Of a stretch of 64,000 bases of DNA, positions 24,742 through 33,067 are shown one piece after another. Location: NCBI RefSeq assembly GCF_000332235.1, contig NZ_CM001775.1, forward strand, positions 3,165,770 to 3,229,769. Direction: 5' to 3'. How positions within the stretch are numbered: the stretch's first letter is position 1; the number at the start of each line of letters is the position of its first letter. The notes under the pieces are model-generated. The model worked only from the letters and a program-made list of their open reading frames with translations, did no database searches and was not told where the DNA came from. The translations under genes and the position numbers were made by a program. This stretch comes from Geminocystis herdmanii PCC 6308. GTDB taxonomy: Bacteria; Cyanobacteriota; Cyanobacteriia; Cyanobacteriales; Cyanobacteriaceae.

Positions 24742-26103
24742 TCGACAAGCCACACATTGAGTTAATCTTTGTTTCAGCGATTCGTAAGGCAATTTTTCAA
24801 TAATCTCCCCTGCAAAGGCATCAATTAACAGATGTCTAGCGTCATATTCGTTTAAGCCACGACTACGCAGATAAAAAATCTCGTCTGCTTCTAATTGACT
24901 AACTGTTGCACCATGCGCACATTTCACATTATCCGCAGTAATTTGTAACTCAGGCTTGGTGTTAATTCTTGCCTTATCAGATAACAATAAATTGCGGTTA
25001 AGTTGCGAAGCATTGGTTAATTGAGCCAATTTTGGTACATTTATTCTACCGTTAAAGACTCCTCGCCCACTATCATCAATGATATATTTATGGAGTTGGT
25101 TAACTGTGCCGTGAGGTTTGCTCAAATTTACTTGAGAATGAGTATCTCCCATTTGTTTCCCTTGCAACATGGTTAAACCATTAAGAGAAGTTTCCGTTTG
25201 CTCTCCTTCTTGGTTAATCTGGAGGTTATGACGATATAATTTTCCCCCTAAACTAACTTCATTGATGGTATAACGACTATTTCTTGCTTGATTTACGATC
25301 GTATTAGCAATATGAAAACCGTCTCCTGATTCTCTTTGAATACGATTATGATTGATTTGTGCGTTATTTTCTAAGGTGATTTCTGTCACCACGTTAGTAA
25401 AATAATATTGTTGTTTTGCTGAGTCAGAACATCCCGAAGCGATCGCCCCATAATATTCGATAAAATTAAAACTAGAATTAGCCTCTCCCACTACTAAAAT
25501 ACGAGGTTGAGTCAAGATTGATAAATTATCTCTAGCGGTTAAGTGTAAGAGATGAATGGGAGTTTCTATATTGATATTTTTTTCAACCCAAATAACAAAA
25601 GCATCGGTTAATCCAGAAGTATTTAAAGCGGTGAAAACTTCCTTTTCTGCGTCATTTTTGCCTAAATAATTACTAATTTTACTAACTTTATCTTGGGGTA
25701 AATTAGCTAGATTGCCCACATAGACAGTATTAGGTAAAGCAGTAATATCTGACAAGTTGGGGGCATAATAACCATTAACAAACACTAAACGAGAATGAGA
25801 GGCTTCGGTTAAAGCAAATCCTTCTAAGATAATCTTGTTTAATTCTGTGGCTGTGGAAGAATGCCAATCTTGTTTAATCAAGTCGGATAAGTCGGTGAAA
25901 CGCCAGTTTTCATCTTGATTTGTCGGAAGATTTAACTGCACCACTTCATTAGCGGATTTTTGACGAATTTTCTCAAGGTGACTACCTAATTCTCCTTTGA
26001 TATTCAAGGGTTGATTTTCACTTAGTTGTAATAATCCCCCCAGATAAGCGTCTTTTGTCATTTTAAATGTATCTGGTGTTAATATTGCGATCGAGTTTTT
26101 CAT
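24727..26103 (-). CDS. sufD: Fe-S cluster assembly scaffold protein SufD
   Basis: 458 residues from the ATG at 26103. The frame is open further (to 26160), but that part is a dispersed palindromic repeat, so the internal ATG is preferred. SufD is the beta-helix partner of SufB in the SufBC2D complex that builds Fe-S clusters, the main system in cyanobacteria. Visible family features: NWRFTDLSDL near the N-terminus, HLLHLTARDN, RESGDGFHIANTIVNQARNS, GKQMGDTHSQVNL, FNGRINVPKLAQLTNASQLN, CAHGATVSQLEADEIFYLRSRG (the conserved Cys-His segment) and EIIEKLPYESLKQRL. sufC lies 209 bases upstream on the same strand. Confidence 0.95.
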   Translation of the reverse strand: MKNSIAILTPDTFKMTKDAYLGGLLQLSENQPLNIKGELGSHLEKIRQKSANEVVQLNLPTNQDENWRFTDLSDLIKQDWHSSTATELNKIILEGFALTEASHSRLVFVNGYYAPNLSDITALPNTVYVGNLANLPQDKVSKISNYLGKNDAEKEVFTALNTSGLTDAFVIWVEKNINIETPIHLLHLTARDNLSILTQPRILVVGEANSSFNFIEYYGAIASGCSDSAKQQYYFTNVVTEITLENNAQINHNRIQRESGDGFHIANTIVNQARNSRYTINEVSLGGKLYRHNLQINQEGEQTETSLNGLTMLQGKQMGDTHSQVNLSKPHGTVNQLHKYIIDDSGRGVFNGRINVPKLAQLTNASQLNRNLLLSDKARINTKPELQITADNVKCAHGATVSQLEADEIFYLRSRGLNEYDARHLLIDAFAGEIIEKLPYESLKQRLTQCVACRTIDN

Positions 26104-26125
26104 AATTAATAAATTTAGATAATTA

Positions 26126-26152
26126 GTTTGTAGTAAGGGTTTTAACCCTTTT
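26126..26152. repeat. Dispersed palindromic repeat copy
   Basis: GTTTGTAGTAAGGGTTTTAA then CCCTT, directly upstream of the sufD start. Confidence 0.85.
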
Positions 26153-26202
26153 TTAAGCAATGATGACGATCGAATTTTCCATAAATAATAATTGTAAATG
26201 TT

Positions 26203-26318
26203 AGGAGACTAGAAGACTCGGAGACTCGGAGAGTAGGAGACTAGAAGACTAGAAGACTAGGAGATAATTCTTAATTCTTAATTCTTAATTCTTAATTCTT
26301 AATTCTTAATTCTTAATT
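26203..26318. repeat. Tandem GACTAGAAGA units followed by TTAATTC heptamers
   Basis: 26203-26264 carries degenerate GGAGACTAGAAGACT units; 26266-26318 carries about seven TTAATTC heptamers. The heptamers contribute the sufC stop codon (LVN*). Confidence 0.85.
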
Positions 26319-27086
26319 GACTAAGGCTAATTCTTCTTCATCGAGGAAATCATATCCTTTAGCTTCTAATTCCAAAGCAAGATTTTTGTCTCCACTCATG
26401 ACGATTTTTCCTTGATACATTACATGAACAAAATCTGGAGTAATATAATCGAGGAGTCTTTGATAATGGGTAATTAATAAAAAGGCGTTGTCAGGTTTTC
26501 TCAGTTGGTTTACCCCCTCGGAAACGATGCGCAATGCGTCAATGTCTAAACCTGAGTCGATTTCGTCTAAAATGCCTAAAGTTGGCTCTAATAAAGCCAT
26601 TTGCAATATCTCGTTGCGTTTTTTCTCCCCCCCTGAGAAGCCTTCGTTTAAACTTCTTGCTAAAAAGGCTGAGTTCATTTTTACTATGTCTAATTTTTGC
26701 TCGACTAAATCTTCAAAGTCGAAAGCGTCTAATTCTTCTAAGCCTAAATGTTTGCAACGAGCGTTATAGGCTACCCTTAAAAAGTCTAGGTTACTAACTC
26801 CGGGAATTTCTAAGGGGTATTGAAAGGCTAAGAAAATACCCGCTAATGCCCTTTCTTCAGGCTCTTTTTCTAGTAAGTTTTCCCCTAGATAAATTACCTC
26901 TCCCCCTGTTACTTCATACTCTGGATGCCCTGTTAACACTTTAGAAAAGGTGCTTTTTCCTGAGCCATTACGCCCCATAATAGCGTGTATTTCTCCAGCG
27001 TTGATTTCTAAGTTGACTCCTTTTAAGATAGGTGTGCCATCGACACTGGCGGTTAAGTTACGAATTGATAGTATAGGTTGATTCAT
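26313..27086 (-). CDS. sufC: Fe-S cluster assembly ATPase SufC
   Basis: 257 residues from the ATG at 27086 ([17 protein letters not shown]); an in-frame ATG at 27125 would add 13 residues not typical of the family. ABC ATPase with Walker [12 protein letters not shown]-loop FQYP, signature [18 protein letters not shown], Walker [18 protein letters not shown] and the switch His in [12 protein letters not shown]. SufC powers the SufB-SufD scaffold. The usual neighbours sufB and sufS are not next to it; upstream is ruvX. The gene ends in heptamer DNA that provides the stop. Confidence 0.96.
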   Translation of the reverse strand: MNQPILSIRNLTASVDGTPILKGVNLEINAGEIHAIMGRNGSGKSTFSKVLTGHPEYEVTGGEVIYLGENLLEKEPEERALAGIFLAFQYPLEIPGVSNLDFLRVAYNARCKHLGLEELDAFDFEDLVEQKLDIVKMNSAFLARSLNEGFSGGEKKRNEILQMALLEPTLGILDEIDSGLDIDALRIVSEGVNQLRKPDNAFLLITHYQRLLDYITPDFVHVMYQGKIVMSGDKNLALELEAKGYDFLDEEELALVN

Positions 27087-27261
27087 ATTAGTTATTTTAT
27101 TAGGCTCGATCACCAAAGGTGACACTTCATGATCGAATTTATATAATATTTATTTTCTGTCGATCTATTTTACTGGACTTTAGCAACAATTTTGTTGTTT
27201 AACTAAAAAAAGCTAGAAATTAGAAGAAAGGAGAGAGGAAATAACAGACTAGGGGAGACTT

Positions 27262-27307
27262 TCTTAATTCTTAATTCTTAATTCTTAATTCTTAATTCTT
27301 AATTCTT
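27262..27307. repeat. TTAATTC heptamer tract
   Basis: About six units, running into the ruvX coding end, where they encode RIKN and the stop codon on the minus strand. Confidence 0.9.
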
Positions 27308-27717
27308 GCATCTAACCATTGTTGTAAAATTATAGCCGCAGCTCGTCGATCGATCGATCCCTTATCATAGGAAGAATACCTTTTACTATCCCTTAATTGT
27401 TCTTCTGCTTCAAGGGAAGTCAATCTTTCATCCACAAATTCTAAGGGTAAATTTAAGGCTTTACTAAGTCGTTTTGCATATTTTATCACCTGTTTCGCCT
27501 GAAAACCGATCTCTCCATTCATGGTATAAGGAATACCTACGACTAATAAGGTTGCTTCCCTTTCCTTTACCAATTGACGAAAAGCATCGACATCATTTAC
27601 AAAAGAAGTACGATGAACTGTGGTTAATTCCCTAGCTAATAAGCCTAAACCATCACAACCTGCAACCCCAACTCTTTTTAAACCAATATCTAATCCTAAT
27701 ACGGCAATTCTATCCAT
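27292..27717 (-). CDS. ruvX: Putative pre-16S rRNA nuclease / Holliday junction resolvase RuvX (YqgF)
   Basis: 141 residues, family length. RNase H-like fold: GLDIGLKRVGVAG at the N-terminus (first Asp), VVGIPYTMNGEIGFQAKQV, VDERLTSLEAEEQL (Glu in the second site) and GSIDRRAAAIILQQWL (last Asp). YqgF matures the 5' end of 16S rRNA in E. coli, and the family was earlier linked to Holliday junctions. Its last four codons and stop are made from tandem heptamer repeat DNA. It lies upstream of sufC on the same strand, 206 bases away. Confidence 0.93.
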   Translation of the reverse strand: MDRIAVLGLDIGLKRVGVAGCDGLGLLARELTTVHRTSFVNDVDAFRQLVKEREATLLVVGIPYTMNGEIGFQAKQVIKYAKRLSKALNLPLEFVDERLTSLEAEEQLRDSKRYSSYDKGSIDRRAAAIILQQWLDARIKN

Positions 27718-27750
27718 AGAAATTATTGATAATTTTCTCTTTTTAAAATG

Positions 27751-29907
27751 TCATAAACTTTGATTGAACGATCGAATATCAAATTGAATATCTTTAGTAT
27801 ATTTCGTTAAAAAATTAGAAAAATCTCCCTGTTTTAACGGTTTACTAACTAACCAGCCCTGAATTATATCACAGTTTAATTTTTTTAATAATGATTTTTG
27901 ATTCTCTGTTTCTACACCCTCAGCAACCACTTTCATATTATAGCCTTTAGCTAAAGTAATTACCGCAGAAACTAAGGCTTGATCTTGTTTATTTACATCT
28001 AAATCTCTCACAAAAGATTGATCTATTTTAATAGTATCAAAAGGAAATTTTTTGAGGTAACTAAGAGAAGAATAACCCGTACCAAAATCATCTAAAGAAA
28101 ACTTTACTCCTAAAGCTGATAATTCTCTAATAATTAAATCTGTTTTTTCCACATCTTGCATTAAAATAGTTTCCGTAATTTCTATTTCTAAATAGTTAGG
28201 ATCAAATTTTGTCTTGTTTAAAATATATTTTACTTGCTCAATAAAATTTTCCTGTTGAAATTGTTTTCCCGAAACATTAACCGCAATTAGTAAGGGTAAA
28301 TAGCCTAAATCTTGCCATTTTTTTCCTTCCATACAGGCTTTTTCTAATACCCATTCTCCGATAGAAATAATTAACCCTGTTTCTTCTGCTAAGGGAATAA
28401 ATTTGGCAGGTGAAATCGCTCCTAAAGTGGGATGTAGCCATCTTAATAAGACTTCTACCCCTGACATCATATTCGTTTTTAAGTTAAATTGGGGTTGAAA
28501 ATTTAAAAATAATTCATGATTTTCTAGGGCATTATATAACCCATTTTCTAACTCAAATAATAACATTTGTTCTTGACTTAATTGAGTTGTATAAAACTGA
28601 AAATTATTTTTCCCCATTTGTTTTGCTCTAAATAAGGCAATGTCTGCATTTTTGATTAACTGTTTTTCTTCTAAACCATCATCAGGATAAGTGGCAATGC
28701 CAATACTGCAAGTAACGTAAATAGTATATTTTGCTATTAAAAAAGGATTTTTGAGGCTATTAATAATAATTTCTGCAATATTTTTTGCTGTCAATAAATT
28801 TTCGTCTAAGGGTATAATTAGGGTAAATTCATCTCCTCCCCAACGGGATAAAAAACAATAGGATGGTAAACAGGATGTTAAACGTTGAGCAAAACTTTCT
28901 AATAATTTATCTCCCGTTGTGTGATTAAGCGTTTCGTTTATATTTTTAAATCGATCGATGTCAATAAATAAAACCGCTAATTTCTCTTTATTTTTTTGTC
29001 TTTTTTGCAAAAATTTAGCTAATTTCCAATAAAAAAAATCTCGATTAGGAATGCCTGTTAAAGTATCATGAAAGGCTTGATATTTTAATTTTTCTTCGGA
29101 ATTTTTACGTTCTGTTATATCAAAAATATAAGTTCTAATCACATTTTGTTTAGATAAATAATGAACATATTGCTCAAAATATCGATCTTCAATTTTTATT
29201 TCTCTGATAATTAATCCTCCACTGCTGTCAGTAGGTTTATCACTTAAACCAGCTATCAAAGGATTAGAATTTGTTGAGGTTGTTAAGAAGTCTGAAAAAC
29301 ATAAATTAGCGGCTGGATTTGTATAGGTTATATTACCATCAAAGTCAAATTCAAGAATCGGATTCGGTGATAATTCTGGAAAAGAAGCTAATCTGTTAAT
29401 ATCTTTATTCGTTAAATTTTCTTGTAAATTTTCTTCAGAAATAACTAGGGTATCTTGTAATCTTTCTCGACTTATTTTACTTGATGAATCAATATTCTTG
29501 ATCAATTTTTCTGAAGATAAATTAGATAAAGAATCAACTTTTATTTTTTCTAAATTATTTTCTTGTTTATAAATAGCTTTATGTTCATTTTCTCCAAAGA
29601 TAATTACGTCACCATCTTCTAATCGATGATGTATGGTTTTTTTGCCGTTAACTAAGATACCATTTTGACTTCTTTGACCTTTTAAATCTCCGTCAATTAA
29701 TATATATATATTCTCGGTTTCTCCTAAATCTTTTCTAATTAAAGTCGCATGATGTCTGGAAATAGATGAAGAATTTAATTTTATTGTACTATCAGAATGA
29801 CGACCAACAGAATAAATACTCTCTGTTAAAGACAGCACTTTTTTTTCTGATGGATTATCGGGAAATAATAATAATAAATGATTTGTTTTCTGATCTAAAT
29901 TATTCAT
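27751..29907 (-). CDS. FHA-PAS-GGDEF-EAL protein 1 (complete catalytic motifs)
   Basis: 718 residues, no membrane span. FHA domain at about 25-110 (SVGRHSDSTIKLNSSSISRHHATL, GQRSQNGILVNGKKT): phosphothreonine reader. PAS-like region at about 170-270. GGDEF domain with intact RWGGDEFTLIIP near residue 355: diguanylate cyclase signature. EAL domain from about 455: EVLLRWLHP, VNVSGKQF, EITETI, LDDFGTGYSSL (about 604), IKID, AEGVE, all phosphodiesterase residues present. It can therefore in principle make or break cyclic di-GMP under control of a phosphoprotein. First of three tandem paralogues on the same strand (next at 30335 and 33068). Confidence 0.92.
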   Translation of the reverse strand: MNNLDQKTNHLLLLFPDNPSEKKVLSLTESIYSVGRHSDSTIKLNSSSISRHHATLIRKDLGETENIYILIDGDLKGQRSQNGILVNGKKTIHHRLEDGDVIIFGENEHKAIYKQENNLEKIKVDSLSNLSSEKLIKNIDSSSKISRERLQDTLVISEENLQENLTNKDINRLASFPELSPNPILEFDFDGNITYTNPAANLCFSDFLTTSTNSNPLIAGLSDKPTDSSGGLIIREIKIEDRYFEQYVHYLSKQNVIRTYIFDITERKNSEEKLKYQAFHDTLTGIPNRDFFYWKLAKFLQKRQKNKEKLAVLFIDIDRFKNINETLNHTTGDKLLESFAQRLTSCLPSYCFLSRWGGDEFTLIIPLDENLLTAKNIAEIIINSLKNPFLIAKYTIYVTCSIGIATYPDDGLEEKQLIKNADIALFRAKQMGKNNFQFYTTQLSQEQMLLFELENGLYNALENHELFLNFQPQFNLKTNMMSGVEVLLRWLHPTLGAISPAKFIPLAEETGLIISIGEWVLEKACMEGKKWQDLGYLPLLIAVNVSGKQFQQENFIEQVKYILNKTKFDPNYLEIEITETILMQDVEKTDLIIRELSALGVKFSLDDFGTGYSSLSYLKKFPFDTIKIDQSFVRDLDVNKQDQALVSAVITLAKGYNMKVVAEGVETENQKSLLKKLNCDIIQGWLVSKPLKQGDFSNFLTKYTKDIQFDIRSFNQSL

Positions 29908-30334
29908 TCAGGATGAGACTCGACATAGTTACGGTTGGCTAATAAGCAATAAATACCTGAGTTCGATATAAAAATAGGTGAGGGCTGACTTGGAAGACTC
30001 CGAAGACAGGAAGACAGGAAGACAGGAAGATTGTATTTCTGATGAATGAATAAAATTCTCTCAAAAGTACATCAAATATTGAGAATTTTTCTCCCTGTCC
30101 ACTTGTCCACTTGTCCACCTGTCTAGTTTTCATCATTTTCTTTATGTCGAACTGAGGTAATAAATAATGGTCCTCGACACTTCAAATAAATAATGTTAGG
30201 TTTCATTATTCAACCCAACCCATACATAAGAATATAATTAAAGAAAAAATCGTCAATTTAACCGTTTTTCGTTTTCCCTTTCCTGTTTCCTACCTTCACC
30301 AATAAATTCGATAGTTGACTAAGATTATATTAAA
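29908..30334. repeat. Repeat-rich spacer between FHA-GGDEF-EAL genes
   Basis: 427 bases without a gene. Contains the composite dispersed repeat (about 29954-30062, ACTTGGAAGACTCCGAAGAC then three GACAGGAA units and GTATTTCTGATGAATGAATA) and a CTTGTCCAC nonamer tract (30094-30124). The GTATTTCT module also recurs at 62516. Confidence 0.8.
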
Positions 30335-32911
30335 CTATAAATCATAACTAGAGTTTAACAAAAATTTTGTCATATCTTCTACCGTTACAGGAGGAGTTAA
30401 CCAATTGCCTTGTATTTCTTGACATCCTAGTTTAAAAAGTTCTTCTACTTCGCCTTTAATTTCTACTCCTTCGGCAACGATGCGCATATTAAAACTTTTG
30501 GCGATCGAAATCATGGCACTAATCATGGCTTTATCTTGACTATCAGCACTAAAATTCTTAATAATAGGTCGATCGATCTTTAAAGTAGAAAAATGGAATT
30601 GTTTAAAATAACCTAAAGCGACGGTATCAGTACCAAAATCATCTAAAGCAATTCTTACCCCTAACTCATTCAATTCTTTAAGGGTTTTAGTGGCTAATTC
30701 CACATCCGAAGCGATAATTTTTTCAGTAATTTCTAACTCCAATAAATGGGCATCTAAAGAGGTTTTTTGCAAAATATTTTGAATCATACCCACAAAATTT
30801 GGTTGTTGAAATTGTTGGCTAGAAATGTTAATACAAATCGGTTGCTCTGTTAAATTATCCTTTGCCCAAGCCGATCTTTGCTTACAAGCAGTTTCAAGAA
30901 CCCACTCTCCAATAGAGATAATTAACCCTGTTTCTTCCGCTAAGGGAATAAATTGATCTGGAGTAACTCTACCTAAATCGGGATGATCCCATCTAATTAG
31001 GGCTTCTATACCCGTGATTTTTTTCTGCTGGATGGCAATCTGCGGTTGATACACCAAAGAAAATTCATTGCGTATTAAAGCATGAGACAACAATTTTTCT
31101 AATCTTAGTAAGCGCTCAATTTCAACTTGCACTTTTTGATCAAAGAATTTATAGTTGTTACTACCTGCTTCTTTACTTTTACCTAAAGCACTTTGTACTT
31201 GATTAATCAGAATTTCAGCAGTGGAAGATTCTTCATCTTTGATGGCAATCCCCATGCTGGTTTTCACATAAATTTTATGGTTATCAATGAAAAAAGGTGG
31301 TTTCAATGATTCCAACATTCGATGATTCACTCTCCCCACATCTTTAACATTTCTGACTTGGGGTAAAAGACAGATGAATTGACAACCTTCCCAATGAGCT
31401 ACGGTGTCGCCCGATCGTAAAGAAGCCCTTAAACGTTTAGCAAAACCATCTAAAATACTAGATTTGAGTCCATAATCTAAGGTTTTTTTGGCATCTTCTA
31501 AAATTTCTAATTCCACAAAAACAATACACATTAACCCCTGAATACGACGACTATTGGCGATCGCAGTATTTAACTGTTCCATAAATAGCTGTCGATTGGG
31601 TAAACCCGTTTCGAGATCGTATAAACCTTGTTCTTGAATAAAAGTGCCTTCATTGGTACTTTTGTTGTCAGGACGTACCGCAAAAGAAAGTATCGTTTGA
31701 TCACCGTAACTAGTCCAAGTAATATTAGATTCTAAAGCTATTAATGATTTATTTTTGGTTTTATACTCAAAATGTTTAATGATGTTTTTCTCTTTTTTAG
31801 ATTTTAAAATAAAGTCTATTTGTTCATCTAAAACACTGGTAGTTAAATCAATTAAATCATATAATTTCAAAGAATAAATATCTTCTAAACCATAACCCAA
31901 TAAATCGGCTAAAGCGTTATTGGCTTCCAAGATTTTTTTGCTACCTGCATCCACCAGAAAAATACCTTCTTTGGTTTGACTAATAAAAGCCTTATATCTC
32001 TGCTCACTTTCTTTTAATTGAGTTTCTAAAACTTTTCTTTTCGTAAAATCAAAAACATAACACCTAATCAGTTTTTTATCGGATAGATAATGAATATACT
32101 GCTCAAAAACTTGCTCTTTTATGGTAACTTCCCGAACAAATAACTTATTGTTATTGCCGTGATTTTCAATATTTTTAATTAATCCTACTAAAAGAGGATG
32201 AGTTTCTGTGGCGGGGTTTGCTTTTAATTCTGGAAATTTATTAAGAGCTGAAGGGTTAAGATAGGTAATATGTCCTTCCCAGTCCATTTCGATAATGGGA
32301 TTTGGACTCAATTCAGGAAAAGAGGCTAATTTAGTAATCTCAGAATCTTGGAAACTTGTACTATTCAGACTACTATCTTCTGACATCATGGATTCCATGA
32401 TATTTGGTTCAGAAATAACTAATGTCTGTTTCGCCATGACATTTTGAGAATTAGCTTTTGTGGGTTGAATCGTACTTTCCATTTCTGGAGCTTGTTGTTG
32501 GAAATCTCCTGACTGTAATAAAGCTAAATCACTGATATTGTTTAGTACATAATAACTAGCCTGAATTTCTATACCAAAACGAATCACATCCTCATGTTTT
32601 AACTCTTGTACTAAACATCTTTTCTCATTAATAAAAATGCCATTAGTACTGCGATTACCCTGTAAATCTCCATCTAAAAGCCAATAGGAAAAACTTTGAT
32701 TTTTAGTGTCTGTTCTTCTTAATAATGTGGCGTGAAAACGAGAAACTTTTTTAGAAGATAGGGGAATTTTATTTCTCACATCTCTACCGATGGAATAATT
32801 GGCTTCATCCAAAATGATAGTTTGCCTAGAGTTTTCATCTTCTAATACTAGGACATGAGTAATGGGTTGTAAATTTTTATGGGAGGTAGTTTTGAGATAG
32901 TCACTATTCAT
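30335..32911 (-). CDS. FHA-PAS-PAS-GGDEF-EAL protein 2 (degenerate cyclase domain)
   Basis: 858 residues. FHA at about 30-120 (YSIGRDVRNKIPLSSKKVSRFHATL, GNRSTNGIFIN). Two PAS-like segments (about 200-290 and 300-410, the second with GIFLVDAGSKKILEANNA). The GGDEF site is replaced by HWEGCQFICLLP (near residue 505), so no cyclase activity is expected. EAL domain: EALIRWDHP (about 635), INISSQQF, EITEKI, LDDFGTDTVAL (loop 6 altered from GTGYSSL), LKID, AEGVE. The phosphodiesterase residues largely remain, but the altered loop may weaken activity. It probably uses GGDEF as a sensor or partner domain. Confidence 0.9.
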   Translation of the reverse strand: MNSDYLKTTSHKNLQPITHVLVLEDENSRQTIILDEANYSIGRDVRNKIPLSSKKVSRFHATLLRRTDTKNQSFSYWLLDGDLQGNRSTNGIFINEKRCLVQELKHEDVIRFGIEIQASYYVLNNISDLALLQSGDFQQQAPEMESTIQPTKANSQNVMAKQTLVISEPNIMESMMSEDSSLNSTSFQDSEITKLASFPELSPNPIIEMDWEGHITYLNPSALNKFPELKANPATETHPLLVGLIKNIENHGNNNKLFVREVTIKEQVFEQYIHYLSDKKLIRCYVFDFTKRKVLETQLKESEQRYKAFISQTKEGIFLVDAGSKKILEANNALADLLGYGLEDIYSLKLYDLIDLTTSVLDEQIDFILKSKKEKNIIKHFEYKTKNKSLIALESNITWTSYGDQTILSFAVRPDNKSTNEGTFIQEQGLYDLETGLPNRQLFMEQLNTAIANSRRIQGLMCIVFVELEILEDAKKTLDYGLKSSILDGFAKRLRASLRSGDTVAHWEGCQFICLLPQVRNVKDVGRVNHRMLESLKPPFFIDNHKIYVKTSMGIAIKDEESSTAEILINQVQSALGKSKEAGSNNYKFFDQKVQVEIERLLRLEKLLSHALIRNEFSLVYQPQIAIQQKKITGIEALIRWDHPDLGRVTPDQFIPLAEETGLIISIGEWVLETACKQRSAWAKDNLTEQPICINISSQQFQQPNFVGMIQNILQKTSLDAHLLELEITEKIIASDVELATKTLKELNELGVRIALDDFGTDTVALGYFKQFHFSTLKIDRPIIKNFSADSQDKAMISAMISIAKSFNMRIVAEGVEIKGEVEELFKLGCQEIQGNWLTPPVTVEDMTKFLLNSSYDL

Positions 32912-33067
32912 AGTTAATAGTTAATAATTAATAATTAGAAGTTGATAGTTTGCTATTACTAGGGAATTAAGAATAAAAAAGTCGAGAAGATTGTGTTATT
33001 AAAATTGTTTAATCATAAAGGAATTTTAGAATTAAAATTAATGATGTCACTAAATCTTAATTCTTGT

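Noticed and set aside
26104-26160. Extra 19 residues at the SufD N-terminus
   Set aside because: Encoded by a dispersed palindromic repeat; the internal ATG gives the normal family start.
29939-30136. 65-residue minus-strand frame in the spacer between FHA genes
   Set aside because: Made of tandem and dispersed repeat DNA (CTTGTCCAC and GACAGGAA units).
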